Part shown: positions 13,901 through 21,819 of the stretch, piece by piece
Layout of the letters: each line of letters begins with the position of its first letter
Numbering within the stretch: the stretch's first letter is position 1
From: CAG-791 sp045117315
Lineage (GTDB): Bacteria > Bacillota > Clostridia > Lachnospirales > Lachnospiraceae
Direction: 5' to 3'
Length of the DNA: 27,117 nucleotides
Assembly (NCBI GenBank): GCA_045117315.1
Contig: JBGUNJ010000182.1
Span: 1 to 27,117 of the forward strand
Position numbers and translations under genes: made by a program
Notes under the pieces: generated by a model
Seen by the model: only the letters and a program-made list of their open reading frames with translations
Told to the model about the DNA's origin: nothing
Database searches by the model: none

Positions 13901-16900
13901 CCTACGGTAACAGTCATGGAAGGCTCAATCGTGATTTCTCTGGATTGTGTGCTGCCGTCTGAAAAGGTCGCCACCAGCCTGGTCTTACCGGGCTTTTTTC
14001 CTGTTATATTTACAATCTGCCCTGCATAAAGATGGTCATACGTGACATTTGCGTAAGAGCTGTCCTCTACAGCCCAGGTGATTTTCGCGGATTCTTCATT
14101 TGGATCATCCGCCGGATCATAGGCTCTTACCTGAGCTGTTACAAGTCCTTTTTCTCCAAGGACCATTGTTTTTACCCTTGTAAAAACAAGATAATATTTC
14201 ACGTCCATGGAAATCAGGGCACTTGCGCTTACGCCCCCGAACGACAGTGTGAGGAGGTAATTTCCTCTGTCAGAAAGGGTAACCGGCCTGCATACAATAT
14301 ATTTGCCTTGTCCGCTTGTGATCACAGACATACTGCCCCAGGTGACAGGACCTTCCTGCCCGTCTGAAGGTGTGATTTCCCATTCAACATTGGAACTATC
14401 GGGGGATATCCTCTTTGACTCGATGTCGGCACTGATAAGAACCTGGGTTCCCGGCGATCCTTTTATTTCCTTGTCCAGGTTGATTTTGATATCATCGTGA
14501 ATTTCAAATGTCACACTTACGCTTTGTCCAGAATAAACACCTTTTCCCGTGACTATGACAGTTGCTGTTCCGGGTTCAATGTTGTCCTTATAGGATAAGC
14601 TGTATTCAGTCCCTTCCGTGAGAACAAGGCCATCATTTCCGGTTACAACAGGTTTTGGTTCTATTGCTTTCCCGGTATAAGTGCAGTTCTTGTCTCTTTC
14701 ATTCAGCGCAGCCTCAAAAAATGTTTTGCAATTGATTGTTGTACCGGCTTCCGCGCCATCATTGGCAGTCAGTTTCAATGCGTACTTTCCTGTTTTCTTT
14801 GCATTCACAGTGAAAGTGATCTTTGCCTGCTTCTGATTCCCGATGTCCGCCAGAGCCTGGACTGTTGGTGTGCTGACCACAAGCAGATTCCCCGCGGCTT
14901 CCGTAACAACTGCGGAATTAATCACACTATTGCCTTTGTAAATGGCAGAGATCGTGATGGTCTTATTTACAAAACATTCATATTCAGGTTCCAGTGAAAT
15001 AGTACCTGGTGCCTCCGCCTCCTTCCATGTGACAGTTCCTCCATAGTTCTGTTTTACCGCTTGGGTCCAGGTGCTGTCAGAAGGCGGATAGTAGGCTGTG
15101 ATAACAGCGTCTTTAAAGGCATCCCCGCTAATGGACGGCGCACTCCCAGTAAATCTGATCTCCGAGATACTGCGTGTATATTGAAATATATTACTTCCGA
15201 TTGTCTCCACATGGTTCATGTTCACTTTTGCAAGATTGCCGCAGAGGTTGAATGCATAGTCCCCTATACTCTTCACCTTTTTCAAATCCAGTGCCCCCAG
15301 GCTGTCGCATTTACTGAAAGCATAGTTTCCGACACTGACAGCGTATTCGTCCAGATTCGTATCAAAAAGATATATACATTTTGTGAAAACACTCCCTCCA
15401 ATGTCGAGACCGGGATAGGAAGCCTTGCTTTCTTCAGAATCAAATTTTAACTGTATTTTTGCCAGCGAACTGCAGTTATAGAAAGCGCCCCCTTCGATTG
15501 TAGTCACCGAGGAGGGGATTTCGATTTCCATAAGACTTCCGCAGCATGCAAAGGCACTGGATCCAATGGTGGTAACACTGTCAGGAATAATCACTTCATC
15601 AATGATAACCGGAACAGGATCATTATCGAACTGCTCGACATAATCCTCTGCCTCACAGATATTCGAAGGAATTTTCTTCATTCCGTCCGCAAAAGTAATT
15701 TTTGTCACTTTCGAACCGCAAAGAGGCCCCCCTTTAATCCCCGGATACCTGTTCTCCACAGAACATTCCGTTACATTAACGGGAATCTGAATGCTGGTGA
15801 TGGATGTATCCTCGATCATCCGGTAACCCAGACTCGTGACACTGTCCGGCAGGTCAATTTTCCGAAGATTCCCGCATCCAAAGAAGGCGTAATTGCCTAT
15901 CCGTGTGATGCCGGCAGGGAGATTTACGCCTGTAATAGAATCGCGGTTCCGATACCACGGGCTGTTGCCATCGATATAATTCTCATTAGTACTTCCATGG
16001 TAGTCGTACATTTTCCCTGTTCCGGATATTGTCAAAACACCGGACGAGTTCAAAGACCATGTCAAATGCTCGCCGCAGCTGCCGCTCGCGATAACGGCCA
16101 TCTGCGCCTCTTCACTTACTGCCTCTACATCCTGGTCTTGCGGCAGGTTCTGTTCTGTGCTTTCGGCCGTGACATCACCGTCGGATTTCTCCCGGTCCTC
16201 AGTCTCTGGGCCGGCGCCCTCGTCGGTGCCTTCTTCTCCGCTTTCAGGTACAGCGACTTCACCGGGCTGCCCGTCATCCATGCTCTCCGGTATTTCGTCT
16301 GACACTGCTGTGGCGTCTTCAGTATTCTCTGCTGTTTCGTCCGACATTACTGTGTCGTCTTCCGTATTCTCTGCTATTTCGTCTGACACTGCTGTGTCAT
16401 CTTCAGGAAGCTCTGATCCTTCATCTGCCACAGCGTTGTCTTCCGCAAGTTCTGCTCCTTCGTCTGTCACGGTGCCGTCTTCCGCAAGTTCTGCTCCTTC
16501 ATCTGTCACGGTGCCGTCTTCCGCGCCCTCATAATCTGAAGGATTATCCTCAGCCGGTTTCCACACGGCGTAAAGTGTACAGTCTTCCCCGGGGATATAC
16601 TCTTCGTAACCCTGCGAGATTAATTCACCATCCGGTTCCAGGCTCCATCCGGCAAAAGTAATGGAAGGATCTTCCTCGAAAACCTGCTCCTGCCCCTCCG
16701 GATCGATCAGAGTGAACTGCCCCCGCTTCGGGAAGGAAGTCAGTGCTGTTCCTGCAGGAAGCACTTTTGTGATGATCTCGGCTGATTCCTGAGACTGCCT
16801 GAGGGCATCGTCCCATTCATTGACAAAAAAGCCTCCGTTGGCGTCCAGGGTGACCGTGTGCGCAGCGACGGATTCAGTCGGATACACAGACATATCCTCC

Positions 16901-17169
16901 AGTCCCTGCCCGGCTGCTTCTTCCCCGGACACGACTTCATCATCTGCGGTCTCTTCCGGAAGGGTCTGAGGCAGTTCCGAAGGAACCTCAGACAATTCAG
17001 AGGAATCGGAAGAATGCTCAAGCAGGACTTCCGAGGCGGCTTCTGGCGCCGGACTATTATCTCCCGCACTCTCTGCCGCAGATACAGGCACTCGTACGGT
17101 TCCCATGACAAGTATCGCTGCCAGTGCCATTGCCAGCACCCGGTTTAATTGTTTTTCCCGCTTTCTCAT
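10945..17169 (-). CDS. Giant secreted BspA-type LRR protein with internal lipase-like domain, N-terminal part
   Basis: This 2,074-residue frame starts with a signal peptide (cleavage near VPVSA, 31). It continues with an S/E/P-rich region, an InlB B-repeat-like domain (about 104-204, ending LYAVWK), acidic 13-14-residue repeats (217-299), BspA-type LRRs (about 360-700), Ig-like and MBG-like domains (about 720-1085), and an alpha/beta hydrolase (about 1180-1640). In the hydrolase GFSRGG holds the predicted nucleophile Ser1389, with Asp1445 in SSSDLVPRI and a histidine in HSHFPEHY (1614-1620) as triad candidates, as in class 3 lipases. A second LRR block (about 1915-2074) ends at a frameshift. 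GGAGGAG precedes the ATG. The restored protein would have 3,008 residues. Substrate of the hydrolase is unknown; adhesion plus lipid or ester hydrolysis at the surface is inference. Confidence 0.88.
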   Translation of the reverse strand: MRKREKQLNRVLAMALAAILVMGTVRVPVSAAESAGDNSPAPEAASEVLLEHSSDSSELSEVPSELPQTLPEETADDEVVSGEEAAGQGLEDMSVYPTESVAAHTVTLDANGGFFVNEWDDALRQSQESAEIITKVLPAGTALTSFPKRGQFTLIDPEGQEQVFEEDPSITFAGWSLEPDGELISQGYEEYIPGEDCTLYAVWKPAEDNPSDYEGAEDGTVTDEGAELAEDGTVTDEGAELAEDNAVADEGSELPEDDTAVSDEIAENTEDDTVMSDETAENTEDATAVSDEIPESMDDGQPGEVAVPESGEEGTDEGAGPETEDREKSDGDVTAESTEQNLPQDQDVEAVSEEAQMAVIASGSCGEHLTWSLNSSGVLTISGTGKMYDYHGSTNENYIDGNSPWYRNRDSITGVNLPAGITRIGNYAFFGCGNLRKIDLPDSVTSLGYRMIEDTSITSIQIPVNVTECSVENRYPGIKGGPLCGSKVTKITFADGMKKIPSNICEAEDYVEQFDNDPVPVIIDEVIIPDSVTTIGSSAFACCGSLMEIEIPSSVTTIEGGAFYNCSSLAKIQLKFDSEESKASYPGLDIGGSVFTKCIYLFDTNLDEYAVSVGNYAFSKCDSLGALDLKKVKSIGDYAFNLCGNLAKVNMNHVETIGSNIFQYTRSISEIRFTGSAPSISGDAFKDAVITAYYPPSDSTWTQAVKQNYGGTVTWKEAEAPGTISLEPEYECFVNKTITISAIYKGNSVINSAVVTEAAGNLLVVSTPTVQALADIGNQKQAKITFTVNAKKTGKYALKLTANDGAEAGTTINCKTFFEAALNERDKNCTYTGKAIEPKPVVTGNDGLVLTEGTEYSLSYKDNIEPGTATVIVTGKGVYSGQSVSVTFEIHDDIKINLDKEIKGSPGTQVLISADIESKRISPDSSNVEWEITPSDGQEGPVTWGSMSVITSGQGKYIVCRPVTLSDRGNYLLTLSFGGVSASALISMDVKYYLVFTRVKTMVLGEKGLVTAQVRAYDPADDPNEESAKITWAVEDSSYANVTYDHLYAGQIVNITGKKPGKTRLVATFSDGSTQSREITIEPSMTVTVGAKLKDGSIDEVKRITGYSNVWCTVSLEGFGADRQYLNKFINEVTYNREALEKQVDIIKEERKVSEDGLKAWINLRVGYKDPVETVRAAFDFASSEENHARKAIEVSKDLKTTLAYRANGALWKYEDGDNERYLDGNHAFLFSNDYYYEDARNYSNDLAVMSLGLEMASWTSHDFDDRYTKTVAREKNLNIAFSKLGFRDPVFHKYDTALNNFADLAAFGIAAKTITNRDRDDTLIAVAIRGGGYGAEWASNFHLGDNGDALGFRSAANLAAVELKQYIDDLVENGKYTGRIKIWIVGFSRGGATANLLGHYVNEGVLEIDLERKDTFVYTFATPSGQRGENHSEENIHNIVSSSDLVPRIVLNKGWGFSKYGNTKTITACYTTKAVEDSFRNFTGEAMNIGDASENISTITDWMYEMIPNTNDYTNLVQESMITAYKNSYAEKESASNIVSSPIIGLLSSPAMVGKFLAGPDFANAWDRGDYDSAIEIGFKRSASTYKLLKGDVGIVDALKFVLKNKGLLALVHSHFPEHYLAWLESGGIRTMEADTYASLDQSERAEIEAAVRNEFQKAVAKRYDIHCPVDVTVYSSSGSIVGKIENDQVTVDEIPCFADGDKKVVYIPTGDSYHIEMTGTDYGKMDYSVSEYSEEYDLLRTVKFYEVDLSPGIVYEGDVTDQVLDPDETYSLTAGNITTVPSIDTARGILEPFTLTVISGETKEYQILKGDQVTILPSVPENDTFIKWITDDPDSVIDDCLKEEATVTMPSHDITVRAHLASQHEWSDQYTVDIEPTDEEAGVKSIHCRFCDAVQEGSQVEIPSTGSVPLESGTAGSNISWTLYKSGKLVIEGTGQMPDWSISGAPWKAYASQIKKAVIQEGFTNVGKGAFETCGNMTEAVIPAGVKSIGEYAFNECGSLSKMVIPEGVTSIGYYAFSGCGSMTELIIPDSVSVINMAAFKNCSSLEEATLPAQLAGIDKYTFLNCSGLKKL
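16273..16521. repeat. Coding tandem repeats of the acidic linker
   Basis: Two 39-bp units encode EDGTVTDEGAELA-type sequence and about three 42-bp units encode DDTAVSDEIAENTE-type sequence. The linker is strongly acidic and probably extended, spacing the LRR domain from the cell surface. Confidence 0.75.
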
Positions 17170-17206
17170 GCTACGCTCCTCCGTGTGTGAATCCCCAAAA
17201 CCGCCC

Positions 17207-17306
17207 GGCCGTTTCGATATCCTGTTTCGATTCGATGCCCTGCTTCGATGTCCTGTTCCAATGTTCTATTTCGATTTCGATGCCCTGCTTCGATATCCTG
17301 TTTCGT
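17207..17306. repeat. Degenerate repeats in the leader of the giant surface-protein gene
   Basis: A 27-bp unit, TTCGATGCCCTGCTTCGAT followed by (G/A)TCCTGTT, occurs at 17231-17257 and 17276-17302. Shorter 13-bp versions (TTTCGATATCCTG) flank it. The rest of the 17170-17563 gap shows only the candidate promoter and no gene. Confidence 0.7.
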
Positions 17307-17348
17307 CGTAAATCTGCACTATCTGCTCTGTCCTGTACCTATTGTTTT

Positions 17349-17378
17349 ATTATATCCCGAAAGCCTCCTCTGTGTCCT
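17349..17378 (-). promoter_or_regulatory. Candidate promoter of the giant surface-protein gene
   Basis: On the minus strand AGGACA (17373-17378) and TATAAT (17349-17354) are 18 bp apart. The resulting leader would be about 170 bases and would contain the degenerate repeats at 17207-17306. Confidence 0.4.
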
Positions 17379-17563
17379 GAAAGGTTCTGCATTTATACGG
17401 TTTTTCAGGCTCTTTCAGGTTTTCAGTATGGCTTTTTTAAAGCAATCGCCAATCCCTTGATTCCCCCGTGAGACAAGCCTTCACAGGATGGCAAAATTGT
17501 AGAAAAGTAACAAAAAACATGATAGTGTAGATGTGTAAACAAGGATTTACGGAAGGGGAAAAA

Positions 17564-17986
17564 ATGGATAAAAAAAGGGTATTTTTAATCATTCAATCAC
17601 TTTTATGGATCCTGGTGGCAGGGCTGCTGATCGCGTCCGTGATCAGAATTTACCGGGACGGTACTGTCCTGCGTGCGGAGGATCCCCTGGCGGTGATTTT
17701 CTCCCGTCAGATTGCCGCAAAGGCCCTCACAACCATCGCTCCGCTGTTCTTTGCAGCTGTGGTAATGACAGTTGCCGGACTGGTTCTGGGTATCAGAGAT
17801 GAAGACGGTCTGAAGCCCGTCAAGGGCGGCAAGGTGGAAAACAGAGCTCCCGAAGGGAAGACCCTGCGGACGGTACTGCTGGTCGCTGCCATCGTGCTGA
17901 TCGTGGCGGGGGTCTTCAACGGAAGCGCAAGAGATGTTTTTGGCAAAGCAGTCAAGATTTGTACGGAGTGTATCGGCCTTGGATAA
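17564..17986 (+). CDS. CD1871A-type CXXC motif membrane protein
   Basis: From the ATG at 17564 the protein has 140 residues, with three hydrophobic segments (roughly residues 5-30, 50-75 and 100-118) and the C-terminal signature ICTECIGLG. This CXXC tail is what I associate with the CD1871A family, which is found next to 4Fe-4S membrane proteins. I prefer this start to an in-frame ATG at 17531 because GGAAGGGGAAAA lies directly upstream and the earlier start would add hydrophilic residues before the first helix. The gene overlaps the next one, implying translational coupling and joint function, probably moving electrons or thiol reducing power across the membrane. Family function is not established to my knowledge. 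Confidence 0.8.
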   Translation: MDKKRVFLIIQSLLWILVAGLLIASVIRIYRDGTVLRAEDPLAVIFSRQIAAKALTTIAPLFFAAVVMTVAGLVLGIRDEDGLKPVKGGKVENRAPEGKTLRTVLLVAAIVLIVAGVFNGSARDVFGKAVKICTECIGLG

Positions 17987-19586
17987 TAATATTAATAATA
18001 TAAAAACAGATTGGCGGCAGAACTGTCGGCCATCGACCAGAAAACTGATCCAGCTCTACAGCGCGCTGCTCCACAATGCGCACCTGAGGGGCTTCATTGA
18101 CGGCGAGATTTATCAGGGCAAGACAAAGTATGCCTGTGTCCCGGGCTTCAACTGTTATTCCTGCCCCGGGGCTGTCGGTGCCTGCCCGCTCGGGGCACTG
18201 CAGAATGCGCTTGCCGCGACCGGTCACAGAGCCGGGTGGTACATGATGGGCATTCTCCTGCTGTTCGGCACTGTTCTAGGCCGCACGATCTGCGGCTGGC
18301 TCTGTCCGCTGGGACTGATCCAGGAGCTGCTGCACAATGTGCCGACGTTCAAAATAAAAAAGAGCCGTGTAACCAGGATGCTGTCCTATCTGAAATATGT
18401 TTTTTTAGCTTTCTTCGTGACAGCGATTCCTCTCTGGTACGGCTTCAGGCACGATATGCCCATGCCGGGCTTCTGTAAGTATATCTGCCCGGCCGGCACG
18501 CTGGAAGGCGCGATCGGGCTGCTCTCCAACCCGGGCAACAATGAACTGCTCGGCATGCTGGGCATCTTTTTCACGCGAAAATTTGTCATCCTGATCATCA
18601 TCCTCCTTACCTGCATGTTCTGCTATCGCAGCTTCTGCCGTTTCATCTGCCCCCTGGGGGCAATCTACGGTCTCTTCAACCGCATCTGTCTTGTCGGCGT
18701 AAAAGTGGACACGGACAAGTGCAACGGCTGTGGAAACTGCGTCCGCAACTGCGGCATGGATGTGAAACACGTGGGCGACCATGAGTGCATCCACTGCGCC
18801 GGATGTATGAGCGTCTGCCCCCAGAAAGCCATTTCACTCAAAGCAGGAACTGTGACTCTCAAGGCTGCGGAAGATATTTTTGATGAGGAAGAACAGAAAA
18901 AGCGTAAGAAGACAGGCCGTATGGCCTGGGGGATTGCACTGGCGGTACTGTGCTTTGCCCTGCTGTGGTTCAACTTCCTTGATCCGGCAGTGCTGAAAGC
19001 ACAGCAGACCGGGACAGCCGAGACAGCGGCTCCCGTCGCTGCGCAGAATGTGGAGGCGACAGCGGAGACAGCGGAGATATCGGAGAAACCTGCCATACCT
19101 GTCGGTTTTGAACCCGGTCAGCAGCTGCAGGACTTCACGATCACCTGTCTCGACGGCTCAACCTTTACCCTCTCTGAGACACGGGGCAAAGTGACCTTCA
19201 TCAACCTCTGGGCAACATACTGCACTCCCTGTGTGAAGGAGCTGCCTCACTTTGATGCCTTCTACCGCGAACATGGGGATGATGTTGCCATGCTGGCAGT
19301 CCACTCCTCTATCGTGACGGACGAACCGGATTCCTATCTGGCTGATAAGGGTTACAGCATTCCCTTTGCCCTGGACACAGAGGATGACATGGTATGGGGC
19401 ATCGTCAACGGATCCTCGACCATACCTCAGACAATCGTCCTGGACCGGGACGGTGTGGTGATTTACAACCGCAAGGGTTCCATCACCCCTGAAGTGCTCG
19501 AAGCACTCTATGAGCAGGCATCTTCCGGTTATCAGGCCACCGCCGGCGATCAGGCATCCTCCGCCGGGCAAGGCGGCTCGGACTGA
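17979..19586 (+). CDS. Polyferredoxin membrane protein fused to a TlpA/ResA-like thioredoxin domain
   Basis: The N-terminal part resembles NapH/CcoG-type 4Fe-4S membrane proteins. Counting from the TTG at 17979 (535 residues), cysteines occur at 53, 59, 62 and 69 (CVPGFNCYSC...C), and in CGWLCPLG (105, 109), CKYICPAG (166, 170) and CRFICPLG (220, 224). Two ferredoxin clusters follow, CNGCGNCVRNC (248-258) and CIHCAGCMSVC (270-280). A last membrane helix (316-334) leads to an alanine/threonine-rich tether and a thioredoxin fold (about 373-515) with active site WATYCTPC (Cys415, Cys418). The start is uncertain: the TTG has GGAG ten bases upstream and overlaps the preceding stop, whereas the longer frame from ATG 17934 lies deep inside that gene. 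The fusion suggests electrons pass from cytosolic clusters to an extracytoplasmic thioredoxin. Confidence 0.87.
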   Translation: MDNNINNIKTDWRQNCRPSTRKLIQLYSALLHNAHLRGFIDGEIYQGKTKYACVPGFNCYSCPGAVGACPLGALQNALAATGHRAGWYMMGILLLFGTVLGRTICGWLCPLGLIQELLHNVPTFKIKKSRVTRMLSYLKYVFLAFFVTAIPLWYGFRHDMPMPGFCKYICPAGTLEGAIGLLSNPGNNELLGMLGIFFTRKFVILIIILLTCMFCYRSFCRFICPLGAIYGLFNRICLVGVKVDTDKCNGCGNCVRNCGMDVKHVGDHECIHCAGCMSVCPQKAISLKAGTVTLKAAEDIFDEEEQKKRKKTGRMAWGIALAVLCFALLWFNFLDPAVLKAQQTGTAETAAPVAAQNVEATAETAEISEKPAIPVGFEPGQQLQDFTITCLDGSTFTLSETRGKVTFINLWATYCTPCVKELPHFDAFYREHGDDVAMLAVHSSIVTDEPDSYLADKGYSIPFALDTEDDMVWGIVNGSSTIPQTIVLDRDGVVIYNRKGSITPEVLEALYEQASSGYQATAGDQASSAGQGGSD

Positions 19587-19929
19587 GCTTTACAATAGCG
19601 GGGTGACGAAACACTTTTTCTGGTCAAACAGGGCAGTTCGGACTGAGCTGCCCCACTGAGATTCACAAAGTTTTCCGAAAAAACTTTTCCGAAAAAAATG
19701 CAGGACCCGGAGGCTCAGCTTCAGATCCTGCGCACATGCAAAAGACGCGCTCCTGCAAATGGCGCATCCGAATAAAAAACATTCATACAAAAAGCGGCTA
19801 AGCAGCTCCCGTCAGGGATCAGCTGCTTAGCCGCCTTTTTTCTTTTCTCCTCCTTTCATTTTCTTTTGGGTGCGGCAGGAAAGCAGTGCTGTTGCCTTCC
19901 CGCGCGCATTTTGTTAAGTGCCGCCTGTA
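19587..19929. other. Convergent spacer between the thioredoxin fusion and clpX
   Basis: No gene is seen. A short duplication (CGGACTGAGCT near 19577 and again near 19639) and a doubled TTTTCCGAAAAAA word (19671-19698) occur ahead of the strong terminator. A minus-strand open frame here has no ribosome site or recognisable similarity. Confidence 0.55.
19794..19841. terminator. Strong bidirectional terminator between convergent genes
   Basis: GCGGCTAAGCAGCT (19794-19807) and AGCTGCTTAGCCGC (19821-19834) form a perfect 14-bp stem with a 13-base loop. It is followed by C and six T residues on the plus strand and preceded by five A residues, which give a T tract on the minus strand. It serves both the plus-strand thioredoxin fusion and clpX. 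Confidence 0.9.
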
Positions 19930-21180
19930 TCAGGCTGTCTTTTCCTTTTTTCCTCGTATGATTACAGGGTCATCCTCCTCGAGAACAAAGGCTTTTGTGA
20001 TAATTACTTTTTTGACATCTTTCTCATCCGGAATGGAGAACATGATGTCCTGCATTATGTTTTCCATGATTGCTCTCAGACCTCTCGCGCCCGTATTCTT
20101 ACGCATAGCGATCTGCGCGATCTCTCTAAGTGCTTCATCTTCAAATTCGAGTTCGACGCCGTCGAGCTCCAGGAGCTTCTGGTACTGCTTTACCAGGCTG
20201 TTCCTGGGTTCGGTCAGAATCTTCACCATAGCCTCTTCGTCCAGTTCGTCGAGGGCGACAAAGATAGGAAGTCTGCCGACAAATTCAGGCGTCAGACCGA
20301 ATTTCATGAGATCCTGAGGTGTGAGTCCTCTGAGCTGCTCGGAAAGGGTCTTTTCCTCTTTTTTATCGAATGCCTTGCCGAATCCGATGGTGTTTTTGTT
20401 ATTTTCCCTTTCGACGATTTTTTCAATACCTGCAAAGGCTCCGCCGCAGATGAAGAGAATGTTCCTCGTATCGATCTTCAGCATTTCCTGCTGCGGGTGC
20501 TTACGTCCTCCCTGAGGAGGGACGGAAGCCACAGTACCCTCGAGGATCTTTAACAGAGCATGCTGTACGCCTTCACCGGATACATCTTTTGTGATGGATC
20601 TGTTCTCTCCGCTTCTGGCGATCTTGTCGATTTCATCGATATAGACGATGCCTCTTTCAGCCTTTTTGATGTCGTCGTTTGCCGCCTTGATCAGCTTCAA
20701 CAGTACATTTTCGACATCTTCGCCGACATAACCGGCTTCTGTCAGTGTCGTGGCATCAGCGATCGCGAACGGAACACCCAGAACCTTAGCCAGGGACCTC
20801 GCGATGTAGGTCTTGCCGGATCCTGTGGGGCCGATCATCAGAATATTGCTCTTCTCAATTTCGACATCCGGATTGCCGCTTCCGTTGATTCTCTTGTAGT
20901 GGTTGTAAACAGCCACAGCGAGTGCCCTTTTGGCTCTGTTCTGTCCGACCACATACTGATTCAGGAATTCAACAAGCTCACGGGGCTTTTTCATATCTTC
21001 TGCCTTAACAAAGCCGCCCTGCTTTTTCTCCTCATCCGCCTTCCTGAGGCGGACAAGAATATCATTGGATGCCTTGATGCAGTCCTCGCAGATGATAGCG
21101 CCACCGCCTCCGATGAACCGCTTATTTGTCGCTGACTTTGGTTTTCCGCAGAACAGGCATTTCTGAACATTTTCAGCCAT
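19930..21180 (-). CDS. clpX: ATP-dependent Clp protease ATP-binding subunit ClpX
   Basis: This 416-residue AAA+ unfoldase feeds substrates to ClpP. The zinc-binding domain has Cys8, Cys11, Cys31 and Cys34. Walker A is GPTGSGKT (117-124), Walker B is IVYIDEID (178-185), and the pore loop is GYVG (150-153). IGF (265-267) is the loop that docks onto ClpP. Length and motifs are normal. AAGGAGG precedes the ATG at a good distance. In many Firmicutes clpX follows tig and clpP, but here the upstream 640 bp hold no gene and the neighbour beyond is divergent, so clpX is probably transcribed alone. No CIRCE or CtsR site is recognisable upstream. Confidence 0.98.
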   Translation of the reverse strand: MAENVQKCLFCGKPKSATNKRFIGGGGAIICEDCIKASNDILVRLRKADEEKKQGGFVKAEDMKKPRELVEFLNQYVVGQNRAKRALAVAVYNHYKRINGSGNPDVEIEKSNILMIGPTGSGKTYIARSLAKVLGVPFAIADATTLTEAGYVGEDVENVLLKLIKAANDDIKKAERGIVYIDEIDKIARSGENRSITKDVSGEGVQHALLKILEGTVASVPPQGGRKHPQQEMLKIDTRNILFICGGAFAGIEKIVERENNKNTIGFGKAFDKKEEKTLSEQLRGLTPQDLMKFGLTPEFVGRLPIFVALDELDEEAMVKILTEPRNSLVKQYQKLLELDGVELEFEDEALREIAQIAMRKNTGARGLRAIMENIMQDIMFSIPDEKDVKKVIITKAFVLEEDDPVIIRGKKEKTA

Positions 21181-21278
21181 CTTTTTCCGCCTCCTTTCTA
21201 TCTACGTCTGCCGGCTTGCCGGCCAGCCTGGCCGCCGAAGGACAGATTTCGATGATTTAAAAAAATGTTACTTCATGG

Positions 21279-21412
21279 CAGTGTGGCTGCTGCCGCATCG
21301 CATAAAGGCTTTTCGATTCACAGTGGAACTATCTGCTGCCATATTGCATAAATGCTTTTCGGATCGCAGTGGAACTATCTGCTGTCATATTGCATAAATG
21401 CTTTTATGCGGG
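21279..21412. repeat. Three degenerate tandem repeats of 42-46 bp upstream of clpX
   Basis: Units begin CAGTG at 21279, 21321 and 21367. The last two are nearly identical (CAGTGGAACTATCTGCTG then CATATTGCATAAATGCTTTT); the first lacks four bases. In the third unit GCATAAATGCTTTTATGC can fold into a hairpin. Confidence 0.8.
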
Positions 21413-21757
21413 CATTGTAACTGCCTCTGCCACAAATAAAAGCTCTTCAGATCGCTCCGTGCTCCTGCACTGGCGCAATCCCCTGGGGCGCGGCCCTGCA
21501 CGGCTCACGGCCGCAGCACCCTTGCTTTGCTTTATAGTTAAAATAACACCTGTGCGGCTGAAGCGCTATCTACCGCTGGTATAAAATACCGGCGCGGAAC
21601 TCTTGCAGTCTAGACCGGGACGGGGCTCCCGGGCAGTCTCGACCGGGGCAGGGTTGGGGCAGCCTCGTTCTGCCGTTGGAGCAGCAAAGAAGTGCCTGCA
21701 CAAAAAAACCCGCACGGCAGATGCGCAAAAGTGTCTCTTCTGTTGCAGGCTTCTGCC

Positions 21758-21766
21758 TGATATAAT
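21758..21766 (+). promoter_or_regulatory. Extended -10 promoter for the AI-2E permease unit
   Basis: TGATATAAT is a TGn-extended perfect -10 (TATAAT at 21761-21766). No good -35 is present at 16-18 bp, which is common for extended -10 promoters. It would start transcription near 21773, upstream of the small ORF and the permease. Confidence 0.5.
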
Positions 21767-21819
21767 GATATAGTCATGAGACGTATTAACAGAGACAGAA
21801 TCATAAAGAGCCGGATTAC

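Larger units (their letters stand above)
21181..21819. other. Long non-coding spacer upstream of clpX
   Basis: I see no gene in this 640-bp stretch. Two overlapping GC-rich dyads (GCCGGC at 21210-21215 and 21218-21223; GGCCAG / CTGGCC at 21221-21233) lie 30-50 bp before clpX. Three tandem 42-46-bp repeats occupy 21279-21412. An imperfect 30-bp duplication (CAGTCT-GACCGGG) lies at 21605-21650. The right end contains the promoter of the AI-2E permease. A minus-strand open frame near 21566-21829 has no ribosome site. Confidence 0.6.

Noticed and set aside
17497..17525. TTGTAG-17-TGATAG as a promoter for the CXXC/polyferredoxin pair
   Set aside because: The -10 is a poor match, so I could not support it as a feature.
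18405..19571. Minus-strand open frames opposite the polyferredoxin fusion
   Set aside because: They lie antisense to a gene with many intact cysteine motifs and have no ribosome sites.
21205..21235. GC-rich dyads before clpX as a terminator or riboswitch
   Set aside because: Loops are only one or two bases, there is no T run, and no known riboswitch core is visible.
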